This document shows, piece by piece, positions 1 to 5,855 of a stretch of 11,025 nucleotides of DNA. The position numbers were made by a program, and so were the translations under genes. Source of the DNA: an uncultured Pirellula sp. (GTDB lineage Bacteria; Planctomycetota; Planctomycetia; Pirellulales; Pirellulaceae); contig CAILTZ010000396.1 of the NCBI GenBank assembly GCA_903837255.1, positions 1 to 11,025 of the forward strand. Reading direction: 5' to 3'. Positions within the stretch are counted from its first letter, which is position 1. Every line of letters starts with the position of its first letter. Below the pieces are notes generated by a model, which did not search any database, was not told the origin of the DNA, and saw only the letters and a list, made by a program, of their open reading frames with translations.

Positions 1-563
1 ACGATGTCTGCACCCAGATCCAGAGGTCTTAGGATGCAAGGTGGAACGAAGGTGCTGTCGACGGCCAGCAGAACTCCGGCCTTGCGCGTTACGGCAGCGA
101 TTTGCTCGAGGTCTGGAACGCTCATGAGCGGGTTTCCGATCGACTCGACCCACACCATCTTGGTTTCTGGGCGGATCGCCTCGGCAATATGATTCGCATC
201 ATCGGCATGGACCAAGGTGACGGAGATATTGTTTCGATTGCAGATTTTATGGAGCAATCGATACGTGCCCCCATACATGTCACAGCCTGCTACGATGTGC
301 GAACCGGATTGCAAAAGCCCCACAGCGCAGTGGGTGGCAGCCATTCCGGAGGCAAAAGCTAGCGAGCCGGCGGCTCCTTCGAGGTCGGCGATCGTCTTTT
401 CGACTCTAGCCCTCGTGGGTGAACCGCTGCGGGAGTAGTCAAACGTTCCCCAATCCCCAGGTCCGGGTTGAACGTAGGTGGTCGATAGATAAATCGGGGG
501 TACCACCGCGCCGGTGGAATCCGGTTCGCTGCCGATGTGGATGGCTCGTGTTCGAAATTTCAT
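1..563 (-). CDS. Cys/Met-metabolism PLP enzyme (cystathionine gamma-synthase/lyase family), 3' end cut by window edge
   Basis: Transsulfuration enzyme of fold-type I PLP proteins. This family makes or cleaves cystathionine, or acts on O-acyl-homoserine or methionine, in the cytoplasm. I see 187 complete codons from ATG at 563 (MKFRTRAIHIGSEP). Family landmarks in order: VPPIYLSTTY (21-30), the cofactor-phosphate motif YSRSGSPTR (43-51, where the usual Asn is Ser), FASGMAA (70-76), YGGTYRL (97-103), the ESIGNP variant of ETPTNP (140-145), and VDSTFVPP (168-175), which has the PLP-pyridine Asp but Ser for the usual Asn. The catalytic lysine lies beyond the window. Its ATG overlaps the stop of the preceding PLP gene as ATGA, and AAGGA lies about 11 nt upstream, so the two are probably translationally coupled. 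Whether it is a beta-lyase, a gamma-lyase or a sulfhydrylase cannot be decided from this half. Family assignment is secure; reaction is open. Confidence 0.9.
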   Translation of the reverse strand, partial: MKFRTRAIHIGSEPDSTGAVVPPIYLSTTYVQPGPGDWGTFDYSRSGSPTRARVEKTIADLEGAAGSLAFASGMAATHCAVGLLQSGSHIVAGCDMYGGTYRLLHKICNRNNISVTLVHADDANHIAEAIRPETKMVWVESIGNPLMSVPDLEQIAAVTRKAGVLLAVDSTFVPPCILRPLDLGADI

Positions 564-1780
564 AGGCTGGGTCTTCCTTCGTTGGTTGCTTCGAGAGCTT
601 GGCGCAAGTCCTCGATCAGATCGTCGGTGTCTTCGATACCGACAGCCATTCGGATCATGTTATCGTAGATCCCGAATTGGGCGCGCTGCTCGGGTGGGTA
701 ATCGAAGTAGCTCATGACCAGCGGCTGTTCGATCAAGCTCTCGACGCCTCCGAGGCTCGGGCCGATGCGAGGGATCTTGCACCGATCGATGATCGCGGCC
801 GTCTGCTGCCAATCGGCATCTTTGATTAAGAACGTGACGAGCCCGCCGTATCCCTTCATCGTCTTTTTGGCGATCGTATGCGAGGGATGCGAGGCTAGTC
901 CGGGGTAGAAAACCTTTTCAACGCGTGGGTGATTCTCTAGAAACTCAGCAATCTTCTGACCATTGTGGTTGTGCCGTTCCATGCGCAATGCGAATGTCTT
1001 CAAGCCCCGTTCGAGCAGATACATGTTGTGAGGCGAATTGATCGAGCCGAGGATTCCTCGAAGTTTTCGGACCGGCTCAAGCTTTTCTTTCGAGCCACAG
1101 ATGACACCTGCGAGCAGATCGTTGTGGCCTCCCATGTACTTGGTCGCCGAATGCCAGACGTAATCGACTCCCCACTCGATCGGCTTGAGGTTGTAGGGGG
1201 TGGCCAACGTCGAGTCGATGAGCGTCTCGACTCCGGTCCGTTTTCCGATCGCTACGAAGGCTTCCAGGTCGATCACCGACAGGTGAGGGTTGGTGGGTGA
1301 CTCGCTGACGATCATCTTGGTCTTGGGATTGATGGCCGCTTGCATGGCATCCATGTCCCCGGTTTTGACTTGGTGGGTGACCACACCGAATCGGGAAAGA
1401 TGCTTGAGGCAGAATTCGCGGCTGCGGTGGTAGCATTGGTCGAAAAAGATGATTTCGTCGCCTGCGGATAGTTTGCACATGAGCAAGCCGACGACGGCGG
1501 CCATACCGCTCGAGTAGATGATCGCATCCTGGGCACCTTCGAGGGCCGCGAGTTTGCGTTCGACGACTTTCTCGTTGGGGTTTCCGTAGCGGCCGTATTC
1601 TTCGCGATCGTGGTTCTCGCGCAGGTAGTCCAGGATCGATTGGGTCGACTCGAAGGTATAGGTCGACGAGCAACAGATCGAATCGGTGATCGCGTCGTTG
1701 GGTTTCTGGCGAGCTTCGCCAGCATGGACGCTCTGGGTACCAAAACCGAGCTGGCTGTTTGGATTCGAAGACGATGTCAT
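560..1780 (-). CDS. metB: Cystathionine gamma-synthase, plant-like (PLP enzyme)
   Basis: Probably condenses an activated homoserine with cysteine to form cystathionine, the first step of transsulfuration to methionine. 406 aa, close to the family length. Motifs (numbered from ATG at 1780): YGRYGNPN (62-69), YSSGMAA (89-95), SESPTNP (159-165), IDSTLATP (188-195), and the PLP lysine K214 in HSATKYMGGHNDLLAG. The C-terminal half (YPGL.SHP.H.IAKK, PSLGGVES, QPLVMSY, EDTDDL) follows plant cystathionine gamma-synthase as I remember it more closely than E. coli MetB. Plant enzymes use O-phosphohomoserine and bacterial ones usually O-acylated homoserine; the substrate here is unknown. The frame stays open to an ATG at 1888, but those 36 extra residues are low-complexity and lie in the leader, so I prefer 1780. 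Neither start has a clear Shine-Dalgarno. The stop overlaps the next PLP gene. Other reactions of the family remain possible. Confidence 0.85.
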   Translation of the reverse strand: MTSSSNPNSQLGFGTQSVHAGEARQKPNDAITDSICCSSTYTFESTQSILDYLRENHDREEYGRYGNPNEKVVERKLAALEGAQDAIIYSSGMAAVVGLLMCKLSAGDEIIFFDQCYHRSREFCLKHLSRFGVVTHQVKTGDMDAMQAAINPKTKMIVSESPTNPHLSVIDLEAFVAIGKRTGVETLIDSTLATPYNLKPIEWGVDYVWHSATKYMGGHNDLLAGVICGSKEKLEPVRKLRGILGSINSPHNMYLLERGLKTFALRMERHNHNGQKIAEFLENHPRVEKVFYPGLASHPSHTIAKKTMKGYGGLVTFLIKDADWQQTAAIIDRCKIPRIGPSLGGVESLIEQPLVMSYFDYPPEQRAQFGIYDNMIRMAVGIEDTDDLIEDLRQALEATNEGRPSL

Positions 1781-1925
1781 GGAAAGCAAAGGGAGCTGAG
1801 GTGAAGATCGAAATTCTGTTGCGAGCAGAGTTCGCAGCGAGCGAGCAGCGTTTGCAACGAGCGATCCGAGACAACGGACATCGGTCAAACTCGAGTGTCG
1901 TTGGTAGCGAATGGCTCTTTAGCAG
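1781..1925 (-). promoter_or_regulatory. Leader between the candidate aptamer and metB (possible expression platform)
   Basis: 145 nt of probable untranslated leader. It contains a possible hairpin in which GTTGC (1858-1854) pairs with GCAAC (1822-1818), enclosing a GC-rich segment with the octamer GCGAGCAG repeated at 1821-1828 and 1841-1848 (plus-strand reading). No U-tract follows, so this is not a standard intrinsic terminator. An in-frame ATG at 1888 would turn most of it into an N-terminal extension of the synthase. I see no other gene. Confidence 0.3.
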
Positions 1926-2048
1926 TGAGGCTGCAATCGGCCGCAAATCCCTGATTGGACGGGTAATTGTAATCGCAACTGGGCTGATCAGCAAGTCTTG
2001 CAGTTGCCGGGTTCCAACGATGTCTCGGTCCCTCAGGCGACCACCTCA
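1926..2048 (-). promoter_or_regulatory. Candidate SAM-riboswitch-like (S-box clan) leader RNA
   Basis: Read on the minus strand, this stretch holds sequences like the SAM-I core in the right order: GAGGGACC (2034-2027), GGAACCCGGCAAC (2015-2003), a distal stem AACTG/CAGTT (2005-2001 with 1981-1977), then TACAATTACC (1971-1962). Possible helices: closing stem TGAGG (2048-2044) with CCTCA (1930-1926); GGTC (2042-2039) with GGCC (1942-1939); a bulged P2-like stem pairing GCC (2038-2036) with GGC (2008-2006) and GGG (2032-2030) with CCC (2011-2009); and a short CCC/GGG stem (1963-1961 with 1951-1949). It lies about 150 nt before the cystathionine gamma-synthase start, where a SAM sensor would be expected. 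The P2 stem does not copy the SAM-I kink-turn exactly, so it could be a SAM-I/IV variant, another RNA, or chance. Pairings were drawn by hand. Confidence 0.5.
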
Positions 2049-2055
2049 TCCGGCT

Positions 2056-3009
2056 TCAGCGGAGCTCTTCATCGAAACTTGGTGTGAGGTGGGATACTCC
2101 CCATGGCGATGTGGAATCGTGCCGAGCTGGCAACAAAGGGATCGCCGCAGCGATACCCAAGACGATCCCAGCTTCGATGCCGTAGGCCAATACATAGTAC
2201 TGCAAGCGAAGATCCCAGGAGAGACCAGGGTCAGTAAAACCAGGGCCAATGTTGATCAGCATCAGTCCGACGGTCTGAAAGACCAAAGGCCCGGCCAGTA
2301 ACACAAAGGTAAACAGGCCGCGATAGAAAAGACGACTCCTGCTGCGGAAGGCTCCTACCTCAAAAAACGCCAAAAGCATGATTCCGATCGCAAGCCACGC
2401 AAACCAAATCCCGATCGCAAGAAAGTCCATGAAAGATGGGCCAATACCTGAACCGAAGGAACTAAATCTCAACCATTTCGCCGCCATCGCAACCATAGCC
2501 GATACTGTCATCGCCCCGAGCATCATCCGTATCGAATATTGACCGGAACTTGCTCGATTCTTGGAAACCCAGTAAAAATCGCTGCGCCGAAGCATTTGAC
2601 TCAGCAGCCATCCTGCTAGAGCGTAGATACCCAAGCTACCCACCATGATGACCAAGACGATCTCAATATCCGTTCCTCGCCAATCAATTCCCATCCCCAC
2701 GAGCACAAAGAAACTGATGCACAGCGGAAGGATCAAACCAAGCAAGACTCGAGCAAGCTTGCTGGCCACATAACTGTGAATCAGCAGCCAAAGCACGATA
2801 TACTGAGCGAGCCAAAGACCAACGGAAACACCATCCAACCAATCCGGTCCCAGTCGCCGCGAGGGAACCCCAAAATCCCCGACCACCGTTGCAATCAACA
2901 AGAGGATCCCCCAGAGGACTTGCAGGCGTGTCATCCGCTGCGGAGACTGCTGAAGATCGCTAGCAGGAGCCTCGACCAATTCATAAGGGTCTTCGCTAAC
3001 TTCGCTCAT
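2056..3009 (-). CDS. Multi-pass membrane protein of unknown function (paralogue B)
   Basis: Function not recognised. 317 aa: a short acidic cytoplasmic-type N-terminus (MSEVSEDPYEL) followed by about eight hydrophobic segments, near 29-48, 59-82, 85-108, 116-138, 161-178, 193-218, 231-252 and 271-293. The motif QYSIRMMLGAMT (157-168) opens the fifth segment, and YGIEAGIVLG (276-285) lies in the last. Both motifs recur at matching positions in the upstream gene, so the two are tandem duplicates. Its ATG overlaps the stop of that gene as ATGA, and AAAGGA lies 6 nt before it (3016-3021), which fixes the start. The stop is only 8 nt before the candidate riboswitch stem. There are no enzyme motifs, no ATP-binding motif and no cysteine pairs. 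Planctomycetes carry many small integral proteins with an F/YSIR-LL motif just before a helix, which may be a distant relation. Confidence 0.85.
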   Translation of the reverse strand: MSEVSEDPYELVEAPASDLQQSPQRMTRLQVLWGILLLIATVVGDFGVPSRRLGPDWLDGVSVGLWLAQYIVLWLLIHSYVASKLARVLLGLILPLCISFFVLVGMGIDWRGTDIEIVLVIMVGSLGIYALAGWLLSQMLRRSDFYWVSKNRASSGQYSIRMMLGAMTVSAMVAMAAKWLRFSSFGSGIGPSFMDFLAIGIWFAWLAIGIMLLAFFEVGAFRSRSRLFYRGLFTFVLLAGPLVFQTVGLMLINIGPGFTDPGLSWDLRLQYYVLAYGIEAGIVLGIAAAIPLLPARHDSTSPWGVSHLTPSFDEELR

Positions 3010-3971
3010 AAGGTTTCCTTTGCATCCAACGATCGCTGACTGGGTAACAGATCCATCACTAGCGAAAGGCCAAGTACAAATCCCAACTCCACCGCGTAGG
3101 AAAGCAAGATTTCTCGGATCCCTACTGCGTTGCTAAACTTCCAAAAAAAATAGCTAGACATCATCGAGCCACCCATAGTATAGAGCGTCGGACCAATGAG
3201 CATGACGATCCACCAGGCAATTTGGTAATACCGATGAGCGTAACTAAACCGAGCACCTAACTGCATGTAAGCCAACAGGGCGGTCCATGGAATGATCCAC
3301 GCTAACCAAAGCATCATCTCCCAGGTACTTTCTAGCAATACGGGATTTGCACCCGAACTCTCCTTGCTCACGAACTGAGCGATGTTCTTTCCCACCAGGC
3401 TCAGCGCGGCCGCTGCGGTCATCGCCCCGAGCAACCAACGGATCGAATATTGATTGCCGGGTCTGCCGGTCTTGCCAAGGGAAAACTTGAACAGTTTCAA
3501 CATGCCGCTGATCGCGAGCCCTTGTACCCAATAAAAAAGCACCCCGACCGTCATGCAAAAAAATATCTCTACAGGACTTATTCGTAAAGCTGAAAAGATC
3601 AGTAGAGGCCAAATCGCTGTTAAGGTTATCGCAAGCGATAAAAGTGTTCCTTGAATGAACCGATTGAGAAAACTCGGTGCGTACGATCGAAGCCACAGCC
3701 AGATACCGGCGAATTGGGAGATGACAAATCCCGAGAAGATCGCGACGAATCCAAGACCAAAATCCGTGTTCGGCCATGTGAACATCATGACCAAACCGAA
3801 TAAAACAGGACTGACAAAATTGAAAAGCATTACCGACGTAAAAAGGGCAAAGGCTCTACTAGCCGACTGGCTGAGCATAAGAATCTCCCGATCGATGTTC
3901 TCATCGGGATAATTTTCCCCTTGCGATGAATCTCGGAGAGACTCAAAGGGGTCATCGTCTATTAGATTCAT
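3006..3971 (-). CDS. Multi-pass membrane protein of unknown function (paralogue A)
   Basis: Function not recognised. 321 aa from ATG at 3971, with an acidic N-terminus (MNLIDDDPFESL) and about eight hydrophobic segments, near 40-64, 71-93, 107-128, 133-157, 178-195, 217-237, 249-268 and 288-309. Shared with the downstream copy: DPFESL/DPYELV near the N-terminus, QYSIRWLLGAMT (174-185), and YAVELGFVLG (292-301). An in-frame ATG at 4031 would add 20 residues, but GAGGAG sits 5 nt before 3971 and the paralogue alignment begins there, so 3971 is preferred. Base composition is visibly lower in GC than the flanking genes (parts near 40%), probably because membrane segments use AT-rich codons rather than because of transfer. 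A 97-nt gap separates it from the amidase stop, so membership of that operon is uncertain. Confidence 0.85.
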   Translation of the reverse strand: MNLIDDDPFESLRDSSQGENYPDENIDREILMLSQSASRAFALFTSVMLFNFVSPVLFGLVMMFTWPNTDFGLGFVAIFSGFVISQFAGIWLWLRSYAPSFLNRFIQGTLLSLAITLTAIWPLLIFSALRISPVEIFFCMTVGVLFYWVQGLAISGMLKLFKFSLGKTGRPGNQYSIRWLLGAMTAAAALSLVGKNIAQFVSKESSGANPVLLESTWEMMLWLAWIIPWTALLAYMQLGARFSYAHRYYQIAWWIVMLIGPTLYTMGGSMMSSYFFWKFSNAVGIREILLSYAVELGFVLGLSLVMDLLPSQRSLDAKETL

Positions 3972-3976
3972 CTTGG

Positions 3977-3982
3977 CTCCTC
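3977..3982 (-). promoter_or_regulatory. Shine-Dalgarno site choosing the start of membrane paralogue A
   Basis: Minus-strand GAGGAG ends 5 nt before the ATG at 3971. No comparable site precedes the alternative in-frame ATG at 4031. It is one of the few strong Shine-Dalgarno sites in the window. Confidence 0.65.
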
Positions 3983-4068
3983 GACCACCCCATGGTTGCT
4001 CGTCAGGAATTAGTCCGATCACCATCCTCACGTTTGAGAATCACAGGCAGCGATGCCGCGTTTCCAGC

Positions 4069-5451
4069 CTACAGGACTCGCGTCAATTCAGGTTGACCGG
4101 GAACAGTTGGCAGTGCCCCCTGGATCCAATCGGCGACCATCAACAACTGCGGCTCGTGAAAAAAACGTCCCGTAATCGCAATCGTCTTGGGCTTCTTGTT
4201 GGTCAAATCCTCGCCAAACGAAACGACCATCGATGGGTGACCCGTCAGGTTCATCCGCGCCAAGTCGCCATCACCAAGATACACATCGACCTTGCGGAGC
4301 ACCTGCTCGGTCTTTTGTATCAAATCGACCCTCGCACGCATGGCCTGGACATAGTCGATCGCCGAGCAGAACTGCGCTTCGCGAAAGGTCGGTGCCCATT
4401 TTCCAACCTGATCGTCCTGCTGGATGCTCTTGAAGAGATCTCCGTGCATCGCGGCAGCTTCGACACTGATCGCGTCGGTCATGGCCTGGATCCGCGGATC
4501 GGGCTCGAAATCCAACTCGACCACTTCGCAACCCTCGTCCGAAAGCATCTTGGCAAGTGTTTTTTCTGAACCCCTCGCACGGCTCGATACCCCAAACCGC
4601 AGCTTCTTGATCGACCAATCCGGTATCGGCCACTCAAACGGTGCATCGAAAACCGATGCGTCCTTGCCATCGCTCCCGAGCATCTTCGAAAAGACTACCC
4701 CGCAATCGCGCGGTGTTCGCCCAATCGGTCCTATCTTGTCCATCGACCAACCCAGGGTCATGCATCCAAAGCGGCTGACTCGACCGAAACTCGGACGCAG
4801 GCCGCAAGTGCTGCACACCCGCGTCGGCGATACGATGCTGCCAAGGGTCTCGGATCCGATCGCAAAACCGCATAAACCAGCGACCACCGCACAAGCGCTC
4901 CCGGCCGAGGACCCTGAACTCCCTTGCTCGATGTCCCACGGATTGCGCGTCATGCCACCGAACCACTGGTCTCCCCATGCCAACGTCCCCACAGTGAGCT
5001 TGGCAAGCAACACTGCTCCTGCCGATTCCATCCTCTGGGCAATCGTCGCCAACGCTTGTCGCTTGCGATCTCGATAATCGACGGCTCCCCAAGTCGTCGG
5101 CATTCCCGGTATGGAAATGATGTCCTTGGCCCCCCAAGGTATCCCGTGCAAAATGCCTAGGTCCTTGCCAGAAGCTAACTGTCCGTCGGCGAGCTTGGCA
5201 CTCTCGATGGCTTGCTCGTTGTAGGAAACCACGCACAGCAGCTGCGGATCGTAGCGCTTGAGCCGCTCTAAATACATCGCCGTGAGCTGCTCGCTGGTAA
5301 AGAGCTTGCGCCTAAGCCCCGCTGCCAACTGCTCGACGGTCCAAAACGCAACCTGTTCGAGTTTGTCCTGAGCAAACTTGGGCAACTCGATCGACTCAAG
5401 AATCTTGGGATCCCAAGCTCCCTGCGAACCTTTTGCTGGATCGTTTGACAA
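4069..5451 (-). CDS. Amidase-signature family hydrolase (AtzE/GatA-like)
   Basis: Hydrolyses an amide bond with the Ser-cisSer-Lys triad of the amidase-signature family; substrate unknown. 460 aa, normal for the family. The triad is readable: K109 in GIPWGAKD, cis-Ser S181 in GSSAGSACAVVAG, and nucleophile S205 in GSETLGSIVSP. The S181-S205 spacing of 24 equals that in FAAH and GatA. GLRPSFGRVSRFG (217-229) and DKIGPIGRTPRD follow as usual. No signal peptide is visible. The first codon appears to be TTG at 5451: no ATG or GTG occurs in frame between the preceding stop and that point, and the next Met is residue 59, already inside the domain. There is no Shine-Dalgarno. It follows the AtzG-like gene by 24 nt and in the same frame, so it is probably its catalytic partner, as in AtzE-AtzG and GatA-GatC. 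A housekeeping GatA role is less likely because the preceding subunit carries an export signal. Confidence 0.9.
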   Translation of the reverse strand: MSNDPAKGSQGAWDPKILESIELPKFAQDKLEQVAFWTVEQLAAGLRRKLFTSEQLTAMYLERLKRYDPQLLCVVSYNEQAIESAKLADGQLASGKDLGILHGIPWGAKDIISIPGMPTTWGAVDYRDRKRQALATIAQRMESAGAVLLAKLTVGTLAWGDQWFGGMTRNPWDIEQGSSGSSAGSACAVVAGLCGFAIGSETLGSIVSPTRVCSTCGLRPSFGRVSRFGCMTLGWSMDKIGPIGRTPRDCGVVFSKMLGSDGKDASVFDAPFEWPIPDWSIKKLRFGVSSRARGSEKTLAKMLSDEGCEVVELDFEPDPRIQAMTDAISVEAAAMHGDLFKSIQQDDQVGKWAPTFREAQFCSAIDYVQAMRARVDLIQKTEQVLRKVDVYLGDGDLARMNLTGHPSMVVSFGEDLTNKKPKTIAITGRFFHEPQLLMVADWIQGALPTVPGQPELTRVL

Positions 5452-5475
5452 ACGATGCCCGAACTGAGTCGTGGG

Positions 5476-5838
5476 TTAGACGAAGGCTGCCGGCAAAAAG
5501 ACCGTTGCCATCGGAGTGTTCTCATCGATCAAGCTCGTGCGCAATGCCTGAATCGCTTTGGCCTTGGCATTGAGTCGCTTGGCGATTTCTTCGCAGTGTG
5601 CATCGCTGAGTTCGACTCGCGATTGCCAGGCGGCTTGGCGAACCATCTCGGAGGTGATCTCAAGGATCTCCTTCGTCCCAGGGGCAGCTTGAGGCTCCTG
5701 ATCGATGGGAAAACAGGCCGCCATGGCTTGGGCTTGGGGCATCGTGGCCACCAAGCCGCTTGCCAAAAGACTGCTGATGAGCCATTCGCGACGACCCATC
5801 GGGCCTGGAACGAGATTCGATGGGTTCGGCTGATGCAT
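5476..5838 (-). CDS. Small Tat-signal protein with AtzG/GatC-like domain, probable amidase partner
   Basis: 120 aa from ATG at 5838, 17 nt after the cytochrome stop. Residues 14-41 form an export signal: twin arginines in GRREWLIS (15-22), a hydrophobic stretch (20-32), then AQAMAAC. Cleavage could be after AQA. MAAC is a weak lipobox, so Cys42 might be lipidated. The mature part is mostly two predicted helices (56-72 and 77-102), followed by LIDENTPMATVFLP (103-116). That layout, a helix pair then a DE..P-A-VF-P tail, matches the AtzG-like family (formerly DUF4089), small GatC-like subunits that stabilise amidases. The amidase gene comes next, which supports this. Family members are normally cytoplasmic, so the Tat signal is unusual. 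An alternative ATG at 5799 (MGRREWL) would give a shorter, more typical signal. The domain call rests on motif memory and could be wrong; the signal peptide is clearer. Confidence 0.75.
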   Translation of the reverse strand: MHQPNPSNLVPGPMGRREWLISSLLASGLVATMPQAQAMAACFPIDQEPQAAPGTKEILEITSEMVRQAAWQSRVELSDAHCEEIAKRLNAKAKAIQALRTSLIDENTPMATVFLPAAFV

Positions 5839-5855
5839 GGTGGCTCTATCTATTG

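Noticed and set aside
1077..1994. Minus-strand open frame of 305 codons overlapping metB
   Set aside because: It is another frame of the PLP gene, very rich in Arg, Pro and Ser, with no family motif. The 406-aa frame has the complete PLP-enzyme motif set.
3541..3960. Lower GC in the membrane-protein genes as a sign of horizontal transfer
   Set aside because: Hydrophobic-segment codons and reading-frame composition are enough to explain it, and there are no flanking mobile-element marks.
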